DNA of 64,000 nucleotides from Owenia fusiformis (Eukaryota; Annelida; Polychaeta; Sabellida; Oweniidae). Of this stretch, positions 35,201 to 47,200 are shown one piece after another. The stretch covers positions 31,437,985 to 31,501,984 of the forward strand of contig CAIIXF020000004.1 in NCBI GenBank assembly GCA_903813345.2. Reading direction: 5' to 3'. The notes beneath the pieces are model-generated. The model had not been told where the DNA came from. It searched no databases and saw only the letters and a list, made by a program, of their open reading frames with translations. Position 1 is the stretch's first letter, and each line of letters opens with the position of its first letter. Made by a program: the position numbers and the translations under genes.

Positions 35201-38200
35201 CCATATGATGCGACACTCTAACTATACGATTCGAAAATCGCACCATAATATGCGAAATATGCAACATATGCAAAACTCGCATCATTGTATGAGATTTTTT
35301 GTTATACCAATAGTTAATTGTCTAACGTAACTTATTTTAATTTACTCACGCACTGGTATGGTGTTAAAACTGTATCAAAATTGGACATCTTATGTTTATG
35401 CGATATCTCTAACACATAAAATAGAATAGCGTTTAGCAGAATACATACACAATTCGTGTGATTTCATTTGTTCGAGTTTGCACACTCTACAGTATGTTTG
35501 TAAAATCACACTTGTACATGCGTATTTGTGTTTACATCTACATTCTATATCAACACACGTTGTTTCATCCTATGACGATTGTCGGGGGTATTCTCGTTTT
35601 ATAATTTACCCCCCTATCACACCAAAACTAGTTTTTACCCGTTCTTGCCAGTCCTACGAAAATGTCGTAAAACGGGCTCAGTCTGGCTGTGGTCGGGAAA
35701 TATGTCTAAAATAATTAGCTACTTCGTTCATAAACAGTCTTCAATACGTCCGTCTCATTCGCAGTTCGTTCAGGTCACACCACTTCGGTGTGCAACGTCC
35801 GGGAAAGTCAATGAAGTTTGTAAACAGACCGCAGAACGTTGTAGCTACGTTCATTCTGTTCGCACACAGTTTAAAACCAGTTTTGAAGAACGCAGTGGCA
35901 ACTTTTTTGGTGTGATAGCTATATTTTTGCTAACTCGTTCATAAGCAGTCTTCAATACGTTCTTTATCAGTTTAAACCCGTTTGCAATTAGTTCTACCTC
36001 GTTCTCAATACGTCCTCAGACAGTTCAACTCGTTGTAAAAACGTCCTTAGTAGGATTGAAATACGACGGTTCCGTTCGTATTACGTCCAGCTCGTTGTTA
36101 GTACGTTGTCACTCGTTCTAATTGTAGAACGTGACGACCACGAGAACATTTTGAGCATGTTCTAAGTTCTGCAGGGCGTCCACAAAAAAAGTATACCCAA
36201 CTTCAAAGCCAGGATACTAAAATTCTGAGCATTTAAAAAATACAAATGTAGCAGTAAACGATCTATTTTGTTCTCCATCCAATGGTACCTAGATCATTAT
36301 GTAACTGTCATGCATGACTGAGCAATCGTGACTTTTATGAAAGGTGGTAAAATCAGCACTGTGCCAAGTTAGCATTCAAGTAAGAATGACAAAGTGGATG
36401 TTTTTTTGTGTTAAAAACATTATTAATGTTCAAATTTAAACTTGTTTTGTGTTCTTCACACTTTTACATAATTCTGTATAATTTGTTGTTTGTACCCCCC
36501 CCCTCAAGAAATTGAATCCGAAGAGCCTTTTTATCAGCAATGAAACCTCTACTTGATGATATGCAGCTTTGAAGTCAATTGTACCCCCATGTAAAGTCAA
36601 TAACCTTTGCTGAAATCCTCATTTTCTGAGAAGAACTCAAGTTTATTGAGTATAAACAAGTAGATTCATATGGGACAGTATTGCTAGAATCCATTTCAAT
36701 AGTAAGAATAAGGGTTCTGTAAACAGTACATGAGACTTACTTTTTAGAACTTTTTGTTGGTTCTTACTGCTCAGGTGTCAGTTGAACCATTTTTGAAGGC
36801 CTATGTTAGAAGTTTAAGCTTTTTGCCAAACCTTTTTTCATCTGAGAGTTACTCAGTCCCAAGTCCTGTTCAGTATGGAAGGCCTGTCATCTCAATTATT
36901 GTAACAGAAAAAAGAATACTAAGCCAATTACACATCAATTGCCACACAGGAAGGTAACTTGGCACAGTGCTAATTTTACCACCTCTCATAATGGTCAAGA
37001 TTACTCAGTCATACATGACACTTACATGATGATCTTGGTACCATTTGATGGAGAATAAATCAGGCTTTTTACTACTATCTCAGGATTCTAGTAATTTGGT
37101 TTTAAAGTTGGGTATACTTTTTGTGGACGCCCTGTAGAGGACTTACCCGTTCGAGTACGTTCGATGAAGTTTGTAAATAAACCCAAAACGGTTATAAGTA
37201 CGTCCAGTCCGTTCGTACACAGTTGAAGCCCGTTTTCGAGAACGTAGTGAGAACTAGTTTGGTGTGATAGTAGGGTAATTAACACATGGACGCATGTGTT
37301 TATTCTTTTTTTGCAAACAACAAACGTGCAATTTTTAAACCTAGCTGTTATTCATACTTTTTACAGGGGAATCGTGTCAGGACTGGGGTGGATTGTGCAA
37401 CAATATAGAAGCAGAGGAAGAAAGGCTGTTATCAAGTAATTGAATATATATTTAGCCTCAGGAGTTGACGAATAGTTTTACAATTACTTACACTAACATA
37501 GCCTCAGGGCTTCGTGGGATTTCACTTGTGAAAGATGCCCGGGTATTCACCTCAATAGAGTGAAATATTTATTCAATATCAATCAAAAAATATATTTTAA
37601 TACATGGTAAAACATTCCTACGTAATATAATCAGGTTATTTCCCCAGTTGTCGATTTGAAATTTCATTCCAAATCAGCTGTTTCTATTCTTATTGTAGTG
37701 ATAAAGGAATTGACAAATATTTGAAAATTACCTCCTGTTCAAGTTCCAATCATTTTTATAGATTATATTGATAGATTTAATATCACTGAATATGGTATTG
37801 CTTGTTGAGGATCACACAACATTACCGTTTATCATTTATTTGAGATTTAAGCAGGGGTCCATTTTTTAAAGAAATAATCATTTTAAAAGATTTCTTGTGA
37901 ATAGATAATAAATAAGTACAAAAAGCATGAATTATTACATATCAAGAGCATAATGTAAAATTTCAACTGAAAAATTAGATCAAAATGGCATCCATGTTAA
38001 CAGAGGGGGGTATAACTCATCAAACACTGGATAATTTTTTAAAGCTTATTGTTACAGCCTAATGTTTTTAATTTGCTTTTTTTAATTAGGATTATAGCAT
38101 TGACCATTTATGAATTTTTGAGCACCATACAAAGTTACAGAACTTCATTTATGAACGATTTTAGCAGGGGTCTATTTTACAAATATTCAATATTTTCCCG

Positions 38201-41200
38201 GATAGTTCTTAGATGAAAAGCTAGTACATTGTTACGATTAAATTACATCATTGAGGTGTATAAATCATGAAAACAGGTTTCATCCTGATGTCTTCAACCT
38301 AATTCGTATAACGACATGTCACAAATGGGGGGAGTGGACATTGACCTTCACTTGGGGATCTTTATTACTTATATGATTTCAATATTACAGTAATGTCGGT
38401 ATCATTATAAACAGGCATTAAATGAGTATAGACTTTTATAAATACGTTGACAGCAAGAAGATATATACAATTTAAACTGTAAAATGAGATAACAATAGGC
38501 TCTAAAATCACAATGATTGGTGTAACTAATCAAATTTTTACTTTATCATCCTCCTAAGCAGGTGTCCAGAATCCGTACCTCCTTCTTCCCCCTGCTATAA
38601 CCAATTTGGACGCGCCCGATTTAACTGAACCACGTGATCTAATTATGCGCAATGACTTATACATGATTTCTGTCGCAGTGTTGCGACAGCCAATCAGATT
38701 GCGAGTTCTTAATCGGGGAAATGATAACTGCTTATCGCAGGGGGAAAAAAGAAAGAATATGTTCTAGATTTTGAAGCCCTGTGATCGGAGGATGTACTTT
38801 ATAAGCTTAGTATTATGTCCTAACAATTTAAATTAATTAATAGTTATCCCATTGAACGAAGTTCGGAGGGATATAGGGAACAGGCCTCCGTCCGTCCGTT
38901 CGTCCGTCCGCCCGAAGACAATGAATGAAGAAACTAATGCAGCAACAACAAATGACGTCCGTCCGTACGTACATCCGTTCGGGTAATAACTCAAATACCG
39001 TTGGCTCAATTTTGTTCATATTTCGTACATATATATCCTATGGGGGTAGAAGTTCTGCTCGAAAACCGAATTTACAGTTATTTAGGTGCAATATGTAAAA
39101 CTGTAATAGCAATATCTTTTAAATGAAAAAATATTATATAGGACATTAATAAAGCTAGAAATGTAGATATTAAAGAAGCACGTGGCAGCCATCTTGAAAA
39201 ATGGTGGCCTTTACTTGTTATTTTACGATTTTTGCTGTAACTTGAAAAGTAGTGGAGTGATTTCGTTCATATTTGGTATGTGAATACTATAAGCATGGCA
39301 CACTTTCTAATGACACTTTTGGTAGAAGGCAGCCATTTTAAACATAACCACCATTTTAACGTATTTTACTAGAACTCGAAAAGTTGTGGAGCGATTTTGA
39401 TCATCTCTGGTATGTGAATACTATAAAACATGGCACACTGAATTTTTTGAATATCTTAAAGTGGTTCAGATTTTCATTTATTGAAGATTTAATTCAAGAT
39501 TAATTCAAAAAGATGAATATTTTTGTGGACAGTTCTCAAATCAGTTACTATTATTACCACCTTGCGGGGCATGTTTTAGGGGTATTAGTACTAGTTTAGG
39601 TGGCATTTATGTTACTATATTGACCTTTGCAAAAATTCTAATAACGTCATTTATGCGGGCAATATTAAACAAATACTGGATGATCAGGAGCTGGATATGA
39701 CAGAAAAATGTCGAGAGAAAAATATTGGGCGAGACGGTATTAATTGATTTCAATAGAAAGTTTGGGTTCTAGCTTTGCCTCATGGGACAGCCTATTTTCT
39801 ACTAAATAAAATAATCAGGGTAAACGCTTTTCTATTTCTAAATAAAATAATCAGTCTATTACTAAAATTATTTGCTTGTAGAGATGCTTGTAGAGCCTAT
39901 ATCGCAAAAATCATATATCCTTTCACCCCACTTCATATCATATGTTTTATTGATGTTAAAATCCATTTTTATAAATAGTGGGAATAAATTCCTAACTCAT
40001 CTTAGATTATGATTTAAATGCGATATTGTATGCGATCAAATGCTTTTTCCAAGATTTTAAAATGTAAACAGTGCTCAGTTTCAGTGCTCAATAAGTAAAA
40101 ACGTATGTAGGAATATAGGCAGAAACAATTTGCAGATTAACGAAAACAAGATTGTGTTCAAAGAAAGTGAACTAAATGGACCATTATTTTTAATCATGTT
40201 GAATGCAAAATATAGTCAGACATATTTTCAATTAAACAGATAAAATCAATATATCATGCTAATGACCTTTCCAAAAGCCGATTCATAAGTGGAAAATTCG
40301 TTGTTAACTTCAAAAGTGTCAATATCTAATTTGTCATTATTATGGACCTCTGTTAAACCCCTAAACGATAAGTAAACGGTAATGTTGACAGGTCCCCAAC
40401 GGGTGAAAACGTATGTAGGAATATATGTTTTATCATTTAAACATATCATTAACAATTGGTAGATCAACGAAAAACAAGATGATGTTAAAAGAAAGTGAAC
40501 TAAATGGAACCGTTATTTTTTATCATTTTGAATGCAAAATATAGTCAAACAGACGATCTTAGTTCCAATTAAACAGATAAAATCAATATGGCATACTAAT
40601 ATTAATAACCTTTCCAAAAAATTTCAAAATATCAAAATCTAATATTTTTTATATTTCTGTGAACCCCTGTTCAACCCCTCAATAATTAATAAATAAGTTT
40701 ATTGGTCTCTTGAACATCTAATGTAAATCGAGATAAAATCAATATGTTATACTAGTAAACTTTCCAAAAGCCGATTATTGACCAGATAATCTGTTGTAAA
40801 CTTCAAAACTATCAAAATCTAATATTTTTGTTGACCCCTCCCTGTTAAACCCCTCCATAATAAGTAAATGGTAAAGTCCTCAACAGGTGAACATGTACCC
40901 CAACGGGTGAAAACGTATGTAATAATATATGTTTTATCATTTACACATATCATTTAACAATTGGCGGATCAACAAAAACAAGATGATGTTAAAAGAAAGT
41001 GAACAAAATGGAACAATTATTTCTTATCATTTTGAATGCAAAATATAATCAGACAGACAATCTTATTTTCAATTAAACAGATAAAATCAATAGGTCATGC
41101 TAATAACCTTCTCGAAAACCGATTCATGAGTAGATAATCCTTTGTAAACTTCAAAAATACCAAAATCTAATATTTTTATTTTTTTGTGGACCCCTGTCAA

Positions 41201-44200
41201 ACCCCTAAATAATAAGTAAATGGTAATGTTGACAAGTGCTCAACATGCGAAAACGTATGTAGGAATATATGTTTTATCATTTAAACATATCAAAACAATT
41301 GGCGGATCAACAAAAAACAAGATGATGTTAAAAGAAAGTGAACTAAATGGAACAATTAATTTTAATCATTTTAAATGCAAAATATAGTCAGACAGGTGAT
41401 CTTATTTTCAATTAAACAGATAAAATCAATATGCCATGCTAATAACCTTCCCAAAAACCGATTCATAAGTAGACAATATGTTGTAAACTTCAAAAATATC
41501 AAAATCGAATATTTTTTATTTTTTGTGGACCCCTGTTAAACCCCTCAATAATAAGTAAATGGTAATGTTGACAAGTGCTCAACAAGTGAAAACGTATGCA
41601 GGAATATTTGTTTTATCATTTAAACTTATCAAAACGATTGGAGGATGAACAGGAGGTAACAGCTTAATTAAGGCTTATCTGAGAAATTCCATTATCACTA
41701 TTGGTTGTTATGCTCATTTTAAGAAGATCGCGCATGCGCAAATCTCCACGAGTGTGAAACATCGATTTCTATTCTGTAAGGTAGAACTCTCCTTACTTTT
41801 TGTACCATTGGGATACATGTTAAATTGACAAAGCTCAATTTAGAATTTCTCAAATCGCAGCCCATCGATTTTCAAAGAATCTCAGAGAAATTCAGTACTA
41901 CATCTCACCTTCATGTAGAAAAATTCAACAAAAATATCCCAGGAAAATGAAAAGTTCTGCTGTCTTACATACTTGGAGTACTAAAACGTCATCATATTAA
42001 TGTAAATTGACCAATTCACTACTACCAAGGTCATCCATCCGCAGAAAATAATCCCAAAGATTTTAACGTTCACTGTTATGCTCACATGTTTCCCAGTTAT
42101 TCTGAGCATTATATGCCTGCACATTAGAGTATTCTATCCAAAGATGGTGCTGTAGTATACCATTGAAGCCCCCGAATAGGTTTTGAAATCAGAGTTATTT
42201 TGGGTCCTTAACAACATTAAACTTAACAATTAGGAAGATATTTAATGTCCCTATATATCGATAATTATTGAATGGTATGTTGAAAGTAATTTCCGCATAG
42301 CAGGCGACCAAAACCCAGAATGAATTTAAACAGCCAGCAATTTACATTATTATGCACCTCATTAAAATAATCAAATCTGATTGGTTAAGAGTTACAGGGT
42401 CTATTGCCATACGTGGCAGCAAGATCTCGTTCTATCCAGTATTGAAGCAACGAGATCTCCAATCATCCCGTATGCCAGAATATCTATCCTCGAAAAAATA
42501 CCAGGCTCGGCTTCTGTTTTAGTAGACCCATTATTTAAAATAAAGTGTTTCTTGACAATTTAACACCATCTTTTATTTATCCAAAGTAAATTAATGGTAG
42601 GAATATGATATTAACCAAGGAAGGTGCATTATAAAATAAATAGATAGATTTTACAATTTTTAGTGACATCTAAACTGTTGTTGATGAGTGATTTCTTTAA
42701 ATTGAAAATTGTTCGGTCAAAAAATAAACACCATGCATTTAGTAGCCCTCTGTACACAAAAGTGTAAAATAATTCAACACAACTGCTGAATAATTTCATT
42801 AAATCCAAGGTTTCGGATACCGTTGGATTCTTTTTCGATACTTATCTTAATTCAACCAAACTGTCTTTAATTAACTAGGACATTGAGATGATTACGAAGC
42901 ATATGTGTATCTTAGTTTGTTCGAATTAGCTTCAGAAAATTGTTAAAAAATCCCAAGGAATTGGTAGCAAAAAGAAAATACTGTGTTGGATGGGTCACTA
43001 AAAATTATATAAACAAATTGGTAAATAATTATCAAATAAAATTGGTACAGTTGAAAAGGTGACTATTGCATTGCAGCTGTCTATTTTTTCATATTTTTTG
43101 GAAATACTGGTTTCAGAGAAAAAAATATTGAATTTAGTACTCCATATTGATACCTATCCTTTATATTTGATCGGATCGAATATAGTTTCGAAGCGTCTTT
43201 ACATATCTGTTGTGTAAGACAGTCAATAATATGTGGGATAATAGGTATCATTTGTTGTAACTGTCTTTGCTTATGTTCGGTTTAATTTACTCCGTGCGGT
43301 AAAAACCAAAGATATTAATGTTGCGAATATTGGTGCAATAAATACACGATACATACTACACGGTGCCCATGTCAAGCTGCGCGCCTACTAGGCACGCAGT
43401 TTGAAACTCTGACAAACTGCGCGCATATTTCAAAATGGAAAACAGGGACGACACGACACCTAAAAAGAGCCAAAATACGAAAAATACAAGGTTAGTCTCG
43501 TTCTAAAGATAGAACCATTCTGTGAAGATGAACTTAATTTACTCATAGTACTCAATGTTGTTCCCGATGTAAACCTAGTTATCTCAATATAAGGGTCTTA
43601 AGTAACTTCTGTGTTCAAAATTTACAGTGTAAAGTTATATCTATGTCTTTTTATCGTCATTAGCCGTTTATTCAGCCATTGAGTCTGTGTATGCTAGAAT
43701 ATATAGGATCACTCCATCTGATTGAAGCAGCATAGTTTGTGTTCAAAACGATAATACGCCATAAACGTGATTTAAACATTTCTCTTGTCAAACTGGGCGC
43801 CTATATTCACTTGTATTTCCCAAACCGCGTGCCTAATATTTCCGGACTGCTTGCCTATCCAAGCTTGTTTTGTATTATTAGAAAACGTAAGCGCCATTTG
43901 TAAGCCACATATGTATCTAATAGTAGAGCCCCATAATTGAAATACTATGTGAGTCCAATCAGTCCATCCACCAAGATGATGATCTGGAAATAAAAGTTTA
44001 ATTGTTACTTCTATTATACATTTTGAATTTCAATATGAAAATCTCATAAAATCTGACGATAAAGGAAAATTTCCAAATTTATATTAAAAACACCAACACA
44101 CCTGCCTCTGTAGAAATTCCAATGATAATATGTAGTTTTGATAGTGTATACGCGCAGTTTGTAATTTCCTGGCTAAAATAGGCGCGCAGTTTGTGCTTTA

Positions 44201-47200
44201 TTTCCTTTTAATCTCCTGATTATCTGGTTTATCTCGAAATATTTTGAACTATACATGATAAATGCTTAAGGAATTAAATATAAAACGAGTCTGAAGTATC
44301 TATCATTTATGTTTAAAGTGCTAGATCAATTTACGTATAAATTCCCTTTAAATCTGTGACGAAAATGCCATTAATCTGCTTATGTTTTACAACTTCGATC
44401 CATTTGTACATAGTTTTTGCTAGTATTTGCAAGATTCGTATATTCGCCACAGAATGAACGTATTAAACAAGAAAACAATGCAGGATAAATGTCTTAAAAT
44501 TACGTTTCAAAATTCAGACTCCAACTTGAATGATGCAATGATGTTAGGCACGCAGTTTGTGATCGAAACAAACTGCGCGCCTAAGTAGGCGCGCATCTTG
44601 ACATGGGCTCCGTGTACTAGACAATTGATTTATATGAAACTCAGACAGTTTCAAGCAAACTAACAACACCACCGTGAACACTGTCTCATGTTAACGATTG
44701 AGCATCCAACTCCTCTTATTATAAAAGCTGAAGCCAACGGTAAATAACCTTTTGATCGACTCTTGTAATGAAGGGGGTTGAATTCTATGCATTATAGGTG
44801 TGAGAAAAAATGGGCAGACAAAATAAAATGATAAAATATTGTTTAATGCTGATTTACAGTATGTCTATTGGGTGTCCATGCAATGCTCCTGATATGAACA
44901 ATGCCGTTAAAGCTGCGGTAGATGAAGGAATAGTTGATGTAGTTTCTGCTGGAAACGATAATGTAGACGCTTGCAGCGACTCACCCGCTAAAGAACCATC
45001 AGCGTAAGTTTTTTTATAATCTGTTTCATTTCCTTATATCATAGTTTTCAATTCTAGTTAATAATAATTGCGACCAATGGCTAAGATGTTAGCATTTTGA
45101 GAAGATGATGTGTTTCAGAAATAGGAGGCCATCTTGAGCATTTAAGTAGAATAGTCTGAAAAAATTGTTACTAGTTTAAAAATCAAAATATTCTGATCAG
45201 CGTAAGAAAAGAGAAGAACTTTTCTATGGAACATTTGGATCCACAACTGCGAGCGCAATTTCTCACTTTTCTTTCTTGTATTATGTTACCATACAAAGTT
45301 ATTCAGGATATGAAAATATATATTATGTTCAAGATGCCATTCTAAGTATTTAGATTTTCAAATTGTATCAACGAATTTCTTATTTATAAAATCCTTACCC
45401 TACTATCACACCAAACTAGTTCTCACTACGTTCTCGAAAACGGGCTTCAACTGTGTACGAACGGACTGGACCTACTAAGAACCGTTTGGGATCTATTTAC
45501 AAACTTCATCGAACGTACTCGAACGGGTAGGTCCTCTAGAACTTAGACAATGCTCAAAATGTTCTCGTGGTTGTCACGTTCTACAATTAGAACGAGTGAA
45601 AACGTACTAACGACGAGCTGGACGTACTACGAACGGAACCGTCCTACTTCAATCCTACTAGGGACGTTTTAACAACGAGTTGAACTGTCTGAGGACGTGT
45701 TTGGAACGAGGTAAAACTAATTGCAAACGGGTTTAAACTGATTAAAAACGTATTTAACACTGCTTATGAACGAGTTAGCAAAAATATAGCTATCACACCA
45801 AACAAGTTGCCACTGCGTTCTCCAAAACTGGTTTTAAACTGTGTGCGAACGGAATGAACGTAGCTGCAACTTTCTAAGGTCTATTTACGAACTTTATGAA
45901 CGTTCTCAGACGGGAATGTGATTTTAGAATTTTGAATCGATTCAAAATTTGATGGCGACTATGCCGTTCTGTAATCAGGTCATGTTGACCTTCTAGACTA
46001 AGGGACGCGATCTACTACGTTGCACACCGACGTGGTGCGACCTGAACGAACTGCGAACGAGATGGACGTATTGAAGACTGTTTAAGAACGAAGAAGCTAA
46101 TTATTTCAGACATATTTCCCGACCACAGCCAGATTGAGCCCGTTTTACGACGTTTTCGTAGGACTGGCAAGAACGGGTAAGAACTAGTTTGGTGTGATAG
46201 GGGGGTTAGAATTAAATCTGGCCATAGCATTCTGGTCTCTTCCGTGTAGCCAAATATTGTATAGTTGTGATCGATGGTAGTGTAAACATCGTCATATGCA
46301 ATATATGCTGCCGTTTAACAAACTATGACTTTGTGCTTTTAGTATAACTGTTGCATCATCCACCAACTCGGACAGTAGGTCAGTTTTCTCTAACTATGGA
46401 ACTTGCGTCGACATCTACGCTCCAGTAAGTGTTGCTTTCAACAATTTATCCCATACTTGGTTAAAGTAAATTTTGGTTCAAAATTAATATACCATAAATG
46501 TTCTAAGATATAAAACGACTCGTTCCTTTCAATAATGTCTGTTTTCAAGGGCTCAAACATCTACAGTGCATCGTATACTAGTGATAGCGCTTACGAAACC
46601 AGAAGTGGTACATCAATGGCCGCTCCACATGTAGTAAGTATTTGCCCTTTCAGCTCACATATAACATTTTACATTTTCATTCAAAAGAATGAAAAACGTA
46701 AAATAAAAAGCGTAATATTTATATTATGTATATATTCTAAAGCATGGGATCATATTTACACTGTAACTGCATTACAAATGCAATAATTTAAGAATATATT
46801 ACAAATCCACTGGTCTATAATTATGCATTTGAGTATTAATCTTTCATGATTATTTAATATTTTGTGATTTCATCATATCACTTCAAACACGGCATACAAA
46901 ATGGAGAATATGAAATAAGATCCTGAGCAATAGTCGTTTGAGGCTTCTCACTGTAAAGGTTTTATGCTACCCGTTCTAGTTTCGCTTTCACTATTGCATG
47001 TGCAATTGGCGCATGCGCCTGTCAATAAAGTTGAGTTCCGCCCAAAAGTATCTCGTTCTGTATTTCTTAACTCCCTGTATTTATCAGTGAAATACATGAC
47101 ACTCACAATATGTATATGTTTACAGGCAGGTGTCGTTGCAAAGTATCTTAGCACAGTTAGTTATAATCCATCCCCTGCTCAAGTCAGGATCTGGCTTATT

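Noticed and set aside
46535-46786. 83-aa frame containing the GTSMAAPHV motif
   Set aside because: It is exon 12 read through its GTAAGT donor into the intron; only 46550-46633 is coding.
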